Below are positions 46,120 to 54,848 of a stretch of DNA of 64,000 bases, one piece after another (positions within the stretch are counted from its first letter, which is position 1; the number at the start of each line of letters is the position of its first letter). Made by a program: the position numbers and the translations under genes. Origin of the DNA: Pseudoalteromonas sp. A25 (lineage in GTDB: Bacteria; Pseudomonadota; Gammaproteobacteria; Enterobacterales; Alteromonadaceae); NCBI RefSeq assembly GCF_009176705.1, contig NZ_AP021846.1, forward strand, positions 1,520,001 to 1,584,000, in the 5' to 3' direction. The notes beneath the pieces are model-generated. The model saw nothing but the letters and a program-made list of their open reading frames with translations. It was not told the origin of the DNA and made no database searches.

Positions 46120-47322
46120 ATGAATAAGAAAACCTGGTACAAATGGCATAGTCTTGCGGGTATCAAATTGTCAATTCTGATCTGCTTTATCTTGATCACA
46201 GGCACGCTGGCCGTTATTTCCCATGAAATAGATTGGCTTGCTAACCCGAGTAAACGTGTATTGCCTGCGGTCGACTCTTCTCAAGTCAATTGGTCGGCGG
46301 TTTATAAGCAGGCCAGTAAACGTCAGAGCGATTATCTTATTCAAAGTATTCACTCTCCCATTGATGATTGGTTTGCTGTTGAAGTGCTCACTCAAAATAA
46401 AGACGAGCTGATACGCAGAGAATATTATCACCCCGTCACAGGACAATACCAAGGAGATGGACGTTGGTATAACTGGCAGCGTTTTTTTAGAATGTCTCAT
46501 CGCCATTTAATGATGCCAACCATTTATGGTACTTCTATTGTTTGTGTTGTCGGGCTGCTAATGTTCTTTTCTTTAGTGTCTGGCTTTTTTATGTTTCCAA
46601 AATGGTGGAAGAATTTTTTTAGAAAGCCACGGACTCAAAATCGTATCGTATTTTGGAATGATTGCCATCGACTATTTGGTTTATGGTCTAGCTGGCTGTT
46701 ATTGGTCGTGTGTATAACGGGTGTGTGGTATTTAGCCGAACTTTGGGGGTTAGACGCCGACTTTCCAGAGCAAAAAACTCACATCAAAACGATTCAGCAA
46801 CAACCGGTTATGCCTAGTCAGAGGGTCTTTGACACAGCACTGAAGGGTGTTAAGGAGCATCACGATATGGAGATTAAGGCGATTTTTATGCCATCAGAAA
46901 GACGAAATACGCTGGTATTTCAAGGACAAAATGACACATCATTAGTGAGAGACAGAGCAAATAATGTAATTTTCAATCCTTTAACTGGTGATTATGTATC
47001 GAGTCGATTTGCCCAAGAACAATCTTTGCACGTGCGCATTTCAGAGGCTGCCGATCCATTACACTTTGGTACTTTTTATGGCATATCTAGCAAAATTGTT
47101 TATTTTATTTTTGGCTGTATTTTAAGTGCTTTGGCTATTTCCGGTACTTACATGTATGGTTTGAAGTTTGTTAGGCAACACCGCCAGTTACCAATAAAGC
47201 GCAAACAAGTGTGGCAGCTTTCTTGGCAAGGTATGCATTATTGGCGTTGGTTAAGTATTTTGCTAATCGCTATTTGCCTGATTTTAACTGTGATTATTTT
47301 TACTCGTATCGTGGCGTTATAA
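46120..47322 (+). CDS. PepSY-associated membrane protein, probable ferric-siderophore reductase
   Basis: A 400-residue inner-membrane protein with four main hydrophobic segments (ICFILITGTLAVI, IVCVVGLLMFFSLVSGFF, SSWLLLVVCITGVWYL, and two near the C-terminus). WHSLAGIKLSILICFILITG near the start and FRMSHRHLMMP are PepSY-TM family features, with conserved His that may bind haem. Relatives such as FoxB and FpvG act as inner-membrane reductases that release iron from siderophores. Next to the siderophore receptor this role is likely but inferred. The ATG at 46120 was chosen over an upstream TTG inside the terminator. Confidence 0.85.
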   Translation: MNKKTWYKWHSLAGIKLSILICFILITGTLAVISHEIDWLANPSKRVLPAVDSSQVNWSAVYKQASKRQSDYLIQSIHSPIDDWFAVEVLTQNKDELIRREYYHPVTGQYQGDGRWYNWQRFFRMSHRHLMMPTIYGTSIVCVVGLLMFFSLVSGFFMFPKWWKNFFRKPRTQNRIVFWNDCHRLFGLWSSWLLLVVCITGVWYLAELWGLDADFPEQKTHIKTIQQQPVMPSQRVFDTALKGVKEHHDMEIKAIFMPSERRNTLVFQGQNDTSLVRDRANNVIFNPLTGDYVSSRFAQEQSLHVRISEAADPLHFGTFYGISSKIVYFIFGCILSALAISGTYMYGLKFVRQHRQLPIKRKQVWQLSWQGMHYWRWLSILLIAICLILTVIIFTRIVAL

Positions 47323-47336
47323 CTGTTCGCTTTTGA

Positions 47337-47363
47337 CCTGTTAGCGCTTTCTAACTAACAGGT
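47337..47363. terminator. Hairpin between convergent PepSY and epimerase genes
   Basis: ACCTGTTAG and CTAACAGGT are a perfect 9-bp inverted repeat. The stop codon of the epimerase gene lies inside it. Flanking T/A runs are short, so termination strength is uncertain. Confidence 0.5.
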
Positions 47364-48246
47364 TTGTTAGTGCTTCATTTATGTCATCATACCTAAAGTG
47401 ATATCCTGCGCGCTGTAAACGTTTTGGCAAAACAGCTTGACCATAAATAAGTAACTCGGCCATTTCTCCAAACAGTATTTTTAAGAGTTTTTCGGGCATA
47501 GGGAACAACATCGGTCGTTTGAGGGCCCTGCAAAGCGCTTTGGTAAATTCAACGTTATTTATCGGTTTAGGAGCGGTTGCATTGAATACGCCACTTAATT
47601 CATGGTGCTTGAGTAAATACAAAATAATATGGGTCATGTCGTCGATATGGATCCAAGACATCATTTGCTCGCCACTTGCCAACTTGCCACCCAAACCAAG
47701 TTTAAAAGGTAGCAGCATCTTAGCTAATGCACCGCCATGCTGACTAAGTACAATGCCAGTGCGCAATATGCATACCCGAGTGTTTGAGTCTTGTGCACTT
47801 AAAGCAAGTTCCTCCCATTGCTTACATAAAGTATGGCTAAACTCAATATTTGGATGTTGACAGCTTTCGTCGATAAGCATATCGCTGTCTTGTCTGCCAT
47901 AATAGCCAACGGCGCTGCCAGAGATAAAAGTGTGAGGTGGGTTTTGAGCTTCTGCAATCTTTTTAACGAGCAGGGTAGTAATATCTATACGACTGTTGAC
48001 TATCTGTTTCTTTTGATTGTCTGTCCAGCGTTTGTCTGCGATAGGTTCACCTGCCAAATTGATCACTGCATCAACTTCATTAAAATCAATATGCTCTAAC
48101 GAGTCTATGCAAGTTACACGGTTTTTAAATTGAACCTGTGCTTTGGAAATGTTTCTAGTTAATACCGTCACCTGATTTTTGTTATACAAAAACCGACACA
48201 GTTGATCGCCAATGAGACCCGTAGCACCTGTAACCAAAATATTCAT
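47341..48246 (-). CDS. TIGR01777-family NAD(P)-dependent epimerase (YfcH-like)
   Basis: A 301-residue Rossmann-fold protein of the extended SDR group. The nucleotide-binding GATGLIG motif is at residues 7-13, INLAGEPIADKRW at about 63 and SGSAVGYYG at about 110, all hallmarks of the YfcH/TIGR01777 family. The C-terminal third has the family's DUF1731 section (PMPEKLLKILFGEMAELL and QRAGYHFRY). The substrate is not known for this family. It stands alone and is divergent from the AI-2E permease gene. Confidence 0.9.
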   Translation of the reverse strand: MNILVTGATGLIGDQLCRFLYNKNQVTVLTRNISKAQVQFKNRVTCIDSLEHIDFNEVDAVINLAGEPIADKRWTDNQKKQIVNSRIDITTLLVKKIAEAQNPPHTFISGSAVGYYGRQDSDMLIDESCQHPNIEFSHTLCKQWEELALSAQDSNTRVCILRTGIVLSQHGGALAKMLLPFKLGLGGKLASGEQMMSWIHIDDMTHIILYLLKHHELSGVFNATAPKPINNVEFTKALCRALKRPMLFPMPEKLLKILFGEMAELLIYGQAVLPKRLQRAGYHFRYDDINEALTNLLVRKR

Positions 48247-48380
48247 ATTAAAATGCTCTGCTATTTAAAGCTAATTTGATAAGTGTAGGTAATTTACGGA
48301 AAATACTGAATAAAGATCATAACGTTTTATTTTCTATGGGTTTGCTTTAAACTCAGCAAAAAACTGTTAAGGGAAATAGT

Positions 48381-49406
48381 GTGTCGTCATTGTCTGGACT
48401 AAATAAAAGCCTTGTCGTGTTAGCCTCACTGGTTATTGTTTTAGCTGGGGTGAAGCTGGCAAGCGACATTATCGTACCTTTTATACTTGCTGCATTTATC
48501 GCAATTATTTGTAATCCATTACTTAAGTTTTTTGCGCGCTTTCATATCCCAAAAGGCATTGCCATCATAATTGTTATTTTTCTTGTGGTGGGCATTGGAA
48601 TGAGTATAGCGGGGCTCGTAGGGCAATCTATGAATGATTTCTCGCAACAACTACCCACTTATAGAGAGCAACTGCAAAGTAAATTCATCTGGCTCGTTGA
48701 CACAGCAGCGCAGCACAACATTTTGATTGATAAGCAACAAATTATTTCTCTATTTGATCCGGGCAAAATGATCGATATGGCCTCTTCAATGTTAACGGGC
48801 TTTGGTGGCGTCATGGCCAACATATTTTTGATCATTCTGACTGTGGTATTTATGTTATTTGAGGCGCCCACAATCACAAATAAAGTACATTTGGCATTAG
48901 ATGACCCTGAAATGAAGATCAAACAAATCGACCGTTTTCTGGAGTCTATTAATTCATATCTTGCAATCAAAACTTTGGTGTCGCTAGGGACGGGGGCATG
49001 TGCGTCGTTACTTTTATGGTTGCTAAATATTGACTATTTCATTTTGTGGGGCGTTGTGGCCTTCTTGCTTAACTACATCCCAAATATTGGCTCGATCATT
49101 GCGGCCATTCCAGCTGTGTTACTTGCACTGCTTACTCAAGGGCCGCTCATTGCTGGCATTGTGGCAGTTGGTTATGTGACTATTAATACCGTGATGGGAA
49201 ATATTGTAGAGCCAAAGTACATGGGGAGAGGGTTAGGCCTATCGGCCTTGGTTGTGTTTCTTTCGTTGATATTTTGGGGATGGTTGTTGGGTACTGTTGG
49301 TATGTTATTGTCAGTTCCTTTGACAATGGTCGTAAAGATTGCACTAGAAAACAGTGAAGATGGTCATTGGCTGGCAACAATGCTAGGTAGCAGTGACGAG
49401 CCGTGA
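48381..49406 (+). CDS. AI-2E family transporter (PerM/TqsA-like)
   Basis: A 341-residue inner-membrane protein with about eight helices: three N-terminal ones, a soluble segment (about 75-135), and five C-terminal ones. ALLTQGPLIAGIVAVGYVTINTVMGNIVEPKYMGRGLGLSALVVFLSLIFWGWLLG is the family signature region. Members export autoinducer-2 or act as ion/solute permeases; which applies here is unknown. A frame starting at GTG 48381 is used; GGGAAA precedes it. No operon partner. Confidence 0.88.
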   Translation: MSSLSGLNKSLVVLASLVIVLAGVKLASDIIVPFILAAFIAIICNPLLKFFARFHIPKGIAIIIVIFLVVGIGMSIAGLVGQSMNDFSQQLPTYREQLQSKFIWLVDTAAQHNILIDKQQIISLFDPGKMIDMASSMLTGFGGVMANIFLIILTVVFMLFEAPTITNKVHLALDDPEMKIKQIDRFLESINSYLAIKTLVSLGTGACASLLLWLLNIDYFILWGVVAFLLNYIPNIGSIIAAIPAVLLALLTQGPLIAGIVAVGYVTINTVMGNIVEPKYMGRGLGLSALVVFLSLIFWGWLLGTVGMLLSVPLTMVVKIALENSEDGHWLATMLGSSDEP

Positions 49407-49409
49407 GCT

Positions 49410-49820
49410 TTAATAGGGTTGCTGTAAGTCTTCGATATGCTTGCGTAATAGCCTTATTGAGCACTTTTTATAGGCAACTGTTGCTTTAGTGGAGTTGGGC
49501 AATGAGTGCAGGTAACGCCACTTACAGCTATCTTCAGCGTATTGCTCATGATAAACAATGCTTCTTTTAATGATTGGCATCAATTGCGTATTACCTGTTT
49601 GTTCTTTAATGATCTCGATATCGTGCAACAGCTTGTTTATCCAGCTTTGCTGGTGTCTGCGCAGCATATCGAGATTGCTGTCTAAACACTGGATATATGT
49701 TTTAGAGTCAATAGGGTGATAGCTCTCAAGTGAGGAGCAATCAGTCAGGGTTATCTCTGAAGCGTTTACTATTGCGCTAAATGGCAATAAGCAAACAAAA
49801 GAAACACTAGTTTTTGTCAT
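49410..49820 (-). CDS. Small periplasmic LprI-like protein
   Basis: A 136-residue exported protein with a signal peptide (TSVSFVCLLPFSAIVNA). Four cysteines (TDCSSL, IQCLDS, DSCKWR, KKCSIR) and helical spacing resemble the LprI/DUF1311 lysozyme-inhibitor-like domain; this assignment is tentative. Its start lies inside the end of the histidine kinase gene, so it is the last, translationally coupled member of the PepSY-phoP-phoQ operon. An ATG at 49832 is also in frame; the later ATG leaves a better signal peptide. Confidence 0.6.
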   Translation of the reverse strand: MTKTSVSFVCLLPFSAIVNASEITLTDCSSLESYHPIDSKTYIQCLDSNLDMLRRHQQSWINKLLHDIEIIKEQTGNTQLMPIIKRSIVYHEQYAEDSCKWRYLHSLPNSTKATVAYKKCSIRLLRKHIEDLQQPY

Positions 49821-51147
49821 ATTTAAATTCAATTAAAAATCGGGCACCTGCATACTTAGAGATCCCTATCTCAATATTACCGTGGTAAGAATTAACTAAG
49901 TCTGACACAATCGCCATCCCGACGCCGTGACCAGCTTCGTACGTGTCCAAACGACTGCCTCTTTTTAACAATTCCGAACGCTGATATTCCGGGATCCCAG
50001 GACCGTCGTCTTCAACTTCTAGTTGAAGGGTTTTATTTTTATCAAAACGCACATTTATATCTACGCGCGTATTACACGCTTTACAGGCGTTATCGATAAT
50101 GTTGCCTAAAATTTCCATCAAGTCGGTTTTATCACCTAAAAAAGCAATCTTGTCATCGCACTGCGAATTAAAAATTATCTCCTTTTCATGATAGACCTTT
50201 TTCATGGCATTTAAAATTGCGTCGAGTGTTGGTTTCACCCTTGTTTGCTTCTTCCAAGTGTCAGAAGCGCCTGTAGCCGCGCGTTTTAGCTGATGCTCAA
50301 TCATTGCATTAATTCGATCAAGCTGCTCTTGTGCATCGCGGTCTTTTGCTAAATCACTTGATTTTAAAACAGCTAATGGAGTTTTTAGTGCATGTGCCAA
50401 GTCGCTTAACGAGGCACGATAACGCTCTTTTTGCCGCTTTTGAGAGTCGAGCAATAAGTTAAGATCAGATTTTATGGTCAGTAACTCTTTGGGGTAATTA
50501 CCGGTAATTTTTTCTACTTTCCCAGCTTCAACTGCTTTTATCTCTTTATCTAATCTTTGTAGTGGTCGCGCACTCCAAATAAAACCAACAGCCATCAGCG
50601 CAGCGATGATAATGCCCATCACCAAGGTCCAGTTGATCAGCGTATTTCTAAATCCGGACATCAATTTTAGCAACGCTTTATTATCTTTAAGCATAATAAA
50701 GCGTGCTTGCTGCGAGTAGTCGGCGTTGCCCAAAATAACTGTTAGGCTTAATTGCCAAAATTGTCTTGTGCCATAATCTACCAGTTTGAACTCAGCAGCA
50801 CCGGCTTGGTTTTCATCAAATACAGGTGAGATTGATAAGTTTACAGCTGATTCTGAATACCAAACTAGATCTTGTCCTTGATAGATTAAAGCGAAGGTAT
50901 CTGAGTTTATGCGGTTCAACTCGGGCGCTAAAATAGTGCGGGGCATTTCTAACCCGTCTTCTAAAAACTCGACTTCGGAGATTAACGAATATAGGTGAGC
51001 TTCTAAGGTCTTTTCTGTCGCTTCAACGAGTGAAGCGTGATAGGCACGACCTATGGCAAAAAATAGCGCCGGAAGAGCAACCATAAGCACAAAAACAAGG
51101 ATAAATCCTTGTCTTATTTTGAGGGATATTTCAGCTGCTTTTACCAC
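49807..51147 (-). CDS. PhoQ-like sensor histidine kinase
   Basis: A 446-residue inner-membrane kinase. Two membrane helices (about 12-32 and 168-190) flank a periplasmic sensor. A HAMP region leads to the phosphoacceptor motif SLSDLAHALKTPLAVL (His at about 247), then the ATP-binding N-box (NIIDNACKAC), G1 (EVEDDGPGIP) and G2 (GHGVGMAIV). The ALKTPLA H-box and RGSRLDTYEAGHGVG follow the PhoQ subfamily. It overlaps the response regulator gene by 7 bp. Likely signals are low Mg2+, antimicrobial peptides or envelope stress, as for other PhoQ proteins. Confidence 0.88.
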   Translation of the reverse strand: MVKAAEISLKIRQGFILVFVLMVALPALFFAIGRAYHASLVEATEKTLEAHLYSLISEVEFLEDGLEMPRTILAPELNRINSDTFALIYQGQDLVWYSESAVNLSISPVFDENQAGAAEFKLVDYGTRQFWQLSLTVILGNADYSQQARFIMLKDNKALLKLMSGFRNTLINWTLVMGIIIAALMAVGFIWSARPLQRLDKEIKAVEAGKVEKITGNYPKELLTIKSDLNLLLDSQKRQKERYRASLSDLAHALKTPLAVLKSSDLAKDRDAQEQLDRINAMIEHQLKRAATGASDTWKKQTRVKPTLDAILNAMKKVYHEKEIIFNSQCDDKIAFLGDKTDLMEILGNIIDNACKACNTRVDINVRFDKNKTLQLEVEDDGPGIPEYQRSELLKRGSRLDTYEAGHGVGMAIVSDLVNSYHGNIEIGISKYAGARFLIEFKYDKN

Positions 51148-51815
51148 TGGGTTTTAAACCTGTATCCTCTGCCACGTAATGTTTCGACCGGGTTTAAACA
51201 TCCTTCAGGGTCAAGCTTTTTCCTTAGCCGTAATACGAAAACTTCAATAACATTCGAGTCAAGATCAAAGTCTTGGTCGTAAATATGCTCGGTTAACTCA
51301 GATTTAGAGATCACTTTTTGAGGGTTAACCATCATGTATTCAAGCACTTTGTATTCATATGCCGTTAGCGATAATTCTTGGCCATTGACCCAAACTTGTT
51401 GAGAACGAGTATGAATTTTAATTGGACCAATACTAATTTCGGGGTTCGCTTGTCCGGCACTGCGTCGGATAAGGGCATTACAGCGGGCTATCAGCTCTTC
51501 AACATGAAAAGGTTTCGTTAGGTAATCATCTGCACCCGCATCTAGGCCTTCTACTTTATCTTGCCATCGATCTCGCGCAGTTAAAATCAGGATCGGAATT
51601 TTAACTCCAGCAGCTCGGGCCTTTTGGATAAGCTCTATGCCATCGAGTTTTGGCAAACCTAAATCGATTACTGCCATATCTAATGGATACTCAGTAATAT
51701 GAAATAGTCCTGATTCTCCATCATGGCATAGATCAACACTGTATTTTTCTTTTTCTAACGCACTGCGTAGGTTTTCAGCCAGTTGTATATCGTCTTCGAT
51801 TACTAAAATTCGCAT
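51141..51815 (-). CDS. PhoP-like response regulator (OmpR family)
   Basis: A 224-residue regulator: receiver domain with acidic pair ED at 8-9, phosphoacceptor Asp in AVIDLGLPKLDG (about 51) and Lys in YLTKPFHVEEL (about 101); winged-helix output domain from about 130 ending in RGRGYRFKTQW. WQDKVEGLDAGADDYLTKPFH is close to PhoP of enterobacteria. It sits between a PepSY protein gene and the kinase gene, 2 bp and -7 bp apart. It is expected to activate envelope genes. Confidence 0.9.
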   Translation of the reverse strand: MRILVIEDDIQLAENLRSALEKEKYSVDLCHDGESGLFHITEYPLDMAVIDLGLPKLDGIELIQKARAAGVKIPILILTARDRWQDKVEGLDAGADDYLTKPFHVEELIARCNALIRRSAGQANPEISIGPIKIHTRSQQVWVNGQELSLTAYEYKVLEYMMVNPQKVISKSELTEHIYDQDFDLDSNVIEVFVLRLRKKLDPEGCLNPVETLRGRGYRFKTQW

Positions 51816-51817
51816 TT

Positions 51818-52063
51818 TTAATCCTTTGTAACAGTTCCGGTTTTCTTATCAACACGGATGTCAATAACACGGCCGTCGGTTTGTAAAATGCGAACTACGA
51901 AACTGTCATTTTGTTCAGTTATCTTCAGAGTGCGCCCTTGATACTGAGTTAGAGCCAGTTCAATCGCTTGTTTTTTATTGATATTTTCCCCATCTTCGGC
52001 TGCACTAGCTATGTGAGTGCAAGATAGACAGGCAAACATGATTAAACAAACTGACAATCGCAT
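51818..52063 (-). CDS. Small periplasmic PepSY-domain protein
   Basis: An 81-residue protein with a signal peptide (MRLSVCLIMFACLSCTHIASA) and one PepSY domain (AIELALTQYQGRTLKITEQ, VDKKTGTVTKD). PepSY modules bind or inhibit proteins in the periplasm. It is the first gene of the operon with the PhoP/PhoQ pair, so a regulatory input to the kinase is plausible. The ATG at 52063 was preferred over an in-frame GTG at 52078, because GGAG lies at the right distance before it. Confidence 0.75.
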   Translation of the reverse strand: MRLSVCLIMFACLSCTHIASAAEDGENINKKQAIELALTQYQGRTLKITEQNDSFVVRILQTDGRVIDIRVDKKTGTVTKD

Positions 52064-52140
52064 TTTACTAAGCTCCACGGTTTGGATTGCTTAACTTCTT
52101 TGGCGGATCTTACGATAGGCGTAATTAACCAAAACTGAAT

Positions 52141-52440
52141 TTAAGGAAGTACTTTCTTATATGGCTTAACAACACTGTTTAGATATACACCTGCTTCAAT
52201 ATAAGGGTCAGCGTCAGCCCAAGCTTTGGCGTCTTCTAAAGATGCAAACTGTGCAATAACAAGCGAGCCTGTAAAACCGGCTTGCCCTGGGTCTTCACTG
52301 TCAATGGCAGGGAGCGGGCCTGCGGCAAATAAACGACTTTGCTCTTTTAGCTCGGTTAATCGGGCAAGGTGGGCCGGGCGTGTGGCAAGGCGTTTTTCTA
52401 GAGAGTTTTCAACATCAGTAGAGTAAATCATGTAAAGCAT
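52141..52440 (-). CDS. yciI: YciI family protein
   Basis: A 99-residue alpha/beta-barrel dimer protein. [24 protein letters not shown] and [11 protein letters not shown] match the YciI family (His in RPAHL and Asp in DPY form the presumed active site). The cellular role is unsettled. It is a short gene 62 bp upstream of the PepSY gene on the same strand and divergent from the NSS transporter. In enterobacteria yciI also lies near yciB. Confidence 0.88.
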   Translation of the reverse strand: MLYMIYSTDVENSLEKRLATRPAHLARLTELKEQSRLFAAGPLPAIDSEDPGQAGFTGSLVIAQFASLEDAKAWADADPYIEAGVYLNSVVKPYKKVLP

Positions 52441-52615
52441 AGGAAAGGGCTCGATATTAAAACAAAATTAGCGGCTATATTAGTCTGCTTTACTCTTGAT
52501 TGTAAATCCTCACGGGGATTTGTTGTCAGCTTTGTCTTTAAAGACTTGAAAAGCCCACGCCAAGGCTGGTAGAGTCGCTCGGATATTTATAAAAAATAAT
52601 AATAAGGTTTTCCAC

Positions 52616-54040
52616 ATGAGTGCAAATCGTGAGCATTTTAGCTCTCGACTGGGTTTTATACTTGCCGCTGCCGGTTCGGCGGTTGGTATAGGTAACTTGG
52701 TCGGTTTTCCTGTTTCAGCAACAAAAAATGGCGGTGGCGCGTTTTTGATAGTGTATGCCTTATTTGTTGCGTTTATTTGTTTACCAGTAATGATGGCGGA
52801 AATGGCCATGGGTAGAAAGGCGCAAAAAGACCCATATGGCGCGTATAAAACCCTTTCAGGTGGAGACAAGCGTTGGTCAATAGCCGGTGCGTTAGCCGTT
52901 CTCACGCCATTTATGATAGCGGTATTTTATATGGTTATTACGGTGTGGATTTTTGGCTATTTAGCGCAAACTGCCATGGGTAATTTAGACGCATTAGCAA
53001 ATCCGGCTCACTTCGGGCAGTTTATTAATCAAAGCAGCGTATTTTGGTACATGTTATTGGTCGGTGTGATCGTTAATTTGATTTTGGTCGGCGGTGTAAA
53101 AGAGGGGATTGAGAAAGCTGCAAAGTTTTTAATGCCGTCGTTGTTTGTACTACTCATTGGTTTAGTTGCATATGTTTTAACTCTAGATAATGCTATGGCG
53201 GGGGTGCGTTACTACATCATTCCTGACTTTTCAAAGATGGATGCCAGTGTGCTTAACGGCGCGTTATCTCAAGCTTTCTTCTCTTTGTCTTTAGGCATGG
53301 GGATTTTGATGACATATGCGTCATATATCTCTAAAAAAGACGATATTGTAGGTGGTGCAAAGATGGTTGCGATCACCGACTCTTTAGTTGCGTTTATCGC
53401 CGGTCTTATGGTGTTACCTGCTATTTTCAGTTTTAATCCAGCAACAAATACTGACGAGTTGTCTGATTCTTCAGTATCGATGATCTTTGAGTTCCTACCT
53501 AAGATACTGCTAGCGCTTCAGAGTGATATAGGCTACGTAGGGGCATCTATCGTGGCGTTTATATTCTTCTTGTTGGTATTTTTTGCGGCGATCACCTCGT
53601 TAGTATCCATAGTTGAAGTTCCTACTTCGGCATTGATGGAAGAAAAGTGTATTAGCCGTAAAAAGGCACTGCTTATTTTGGCTGCATCGACAGGCTTGTT
53701 GACTGTGTTATGTACAATGTCATTTGGCATGGTTGATTGGCTTACTAAGTTTGTGAGCTATGGTGGCGCAGATAAGAGTTTATTTGATTTGGTGTACGAT
53801 GTTTTTTATGACACTATTTTGCCATTAAATGGTTTGATGGTTTGTTTATTTGTCATTTATCGTTGGAAAAAATCAAATCTAAATGCAGAGCTAGAACAAG
53901 GCTGTGATAAGTACAAAGGAAGCTTTGGCGAGAAGTACGTGAACTTTTCTTTGTCTACATTTATCCCAGTGGTGTTGGCGGTGATTTTTATTAACACGGT
54001 CGCGACTAAGTTTTTTGCCTTTAGTATATTTGGTTTCTAA
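52616..54040 (+). CDS. Sodium-dependent transporter (NSS/SNF family)
   Basis: A 474-residue inner-membrane transporter with 11-12 helices. Helix 1 reads AAAGSAVGIGNLVGFP; the usual Arg of this family's NxxRFP stretch is Gly here, which is seen in a bacterial subgroup. Helix 6 (SLSLGMGILMTYASY) and the loop around it fit the LeuT fold and Na+ sites. Members move amino acids or related compounds with Na+; the substrate here is unknown. It is a single gene with its own terminator. Confidence 0.88.
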   Translation: MSANREHFSSRLGFILAAAGSAVGIGNLVGFPVSATKNGGGAFLIVYALFVAFICLPVMMAEMAMGRKAQKDPYGAYKTLSGGDKRWSIAGALAVLTPFMIAVFYMVITVWIFGYLAQTAMGNLDALANPAHFGQFINQSSVFWYMLLVGVIVNLILVGGVKEGIEKAAKFLMPSLFVLLIGLVAYVLTLDNAMAGVRYYIIPDFSKMDASVLNGALSQAFFSLSLGMGILMTYASYISKKDDIVGGAKMVAITDSLVAFIAGLMVLPAIFSFNPATNTDELSDSSVSMIFEFLPKILLALQSDIGYVGASIVAFIFFLLVFFAAITSLVSIVEVPTSALMEEKCISRKKALLILAASTGLLTVLCTMSFGMVDWLTKFVSYGGADKSLFDLVYDVFYDTILPLNGLMVCLFVIYRWKKSNLNAELEQGCDKYKGSFGEKYVNFSLSTFIPVVLAVIFINTVATKFFAFSIFGF

Positions 54041-54059
54041 ATATATGTTTTAATTAATA

Positions 54060-54085
54060 AACGCCGAGCTTTGCCTCGGCGTTTT
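54060..54085 (+). terminator. Terminator after the NSS transporter gene
   Basis: AACGCCGAG and CTCGGCGTT form a 9-bp stem with a 6-nt loop and end in TTTT. It may also serve the leftward CPBP gene, which stops at 54087. Confidence 0.85.
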
Positions 54086-54086
54086 G

Positions 54087-54734
54087 CTAAAAAGTCATAC
54101 CTGAATCTAAATACTCCCCCAACCCTAATGTAAATATCCATAGCCCCCATAAACTGTGCTCAAGTACACACACCATTAAAGAGCGGCTGTGAGCATAGGT
54201 ATAAGAAAAAAGTAAGCCCCCGGCAAATGACAATGCAATTGCTACCCAGTTATCGTAAACGCAATGTGCCAAGGCGAATACAGCGGCACTAAGAACAATC
54301 CGCACACTTTTTTTAGGCAGGATGCGTTTGTAACGGTGAAAAAAATAACTTCTAAAAATAAGCTCTTGAGGCAATACAGAGAGTATGGGGTAGGCGATGA
54401 GTAAGTACAGCCACTGCGTGGTTGAATTAAGGGGCAGAGCAAACCAGTTTTCTTGGTTAAATAGCCCATATAACATCGCTGAGAACAACGCTCCTGCTAA
54501 AAAAGTGGTGAATAGACGACGTTTAATGGTAGAAAACTGGCCTAAACTCGTGAGCCGAAAGCGTTTAAAATGAGGGTCACTCAGTAGCAGAAAGCTGCAA
54601 ATGATCATCAAGGTTATTAATGCTGGGAACAGCCAATTTGAGAGATGATCACGAAAAATATATGCCAAGGTTGGCAAACAAAAAAAGATTAAGATCAGTT
54701 CACACCAGCGGTATTGACTCGCGTTCAAGGGCAT
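54087..54734 (-). CDS. CPBP family intramembrane metalloprotease-like protein
   Basis: A 215-residue membrane protein with about six helices. The family motif EExxxR appears as QELIFRSYFFHRY, with Gln in place of the first Glu. The second motif FxxxH is present (FALAHCVYDN) and the third reads LEHSLWG. CPBP proteins include CAAX-type proteases and bacteriocin self-immunity proteins. The altered first motif occurs in a subset; activity is uncertain. It stands alone. Confidence 0.8.
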   Translation of the reverse strand: MPLNASQYRWCELILIFFCLPTLAYIFRDHLSNWLFPALITLMIICSFLLLSDPHFKRFRLTSLGQFSTIKRRLFTTFLAGALFSAMLYGLFNQENWFALPLNSTTQWLYLLIAYPILSVLPQELIFRSYFFHRYKRILPKKSVRIVLSAAVFALAHCVYDNWVAIALSFAGGLLFSYTYAHSRSLMVCVLEHSLWGLWIFTLGLGEYLDSGMTF

Positions 54735-54848
54735 ACTCTTTGCTGCTTCGTTTAAAAAAACTATAGCAGCAAAAATGCCCTTAAAAGTGACATTATTTAG
54801 ACAGTATGGTGCGTAGGTGAATTTATTAACGATTTTATGATTTTTGCG

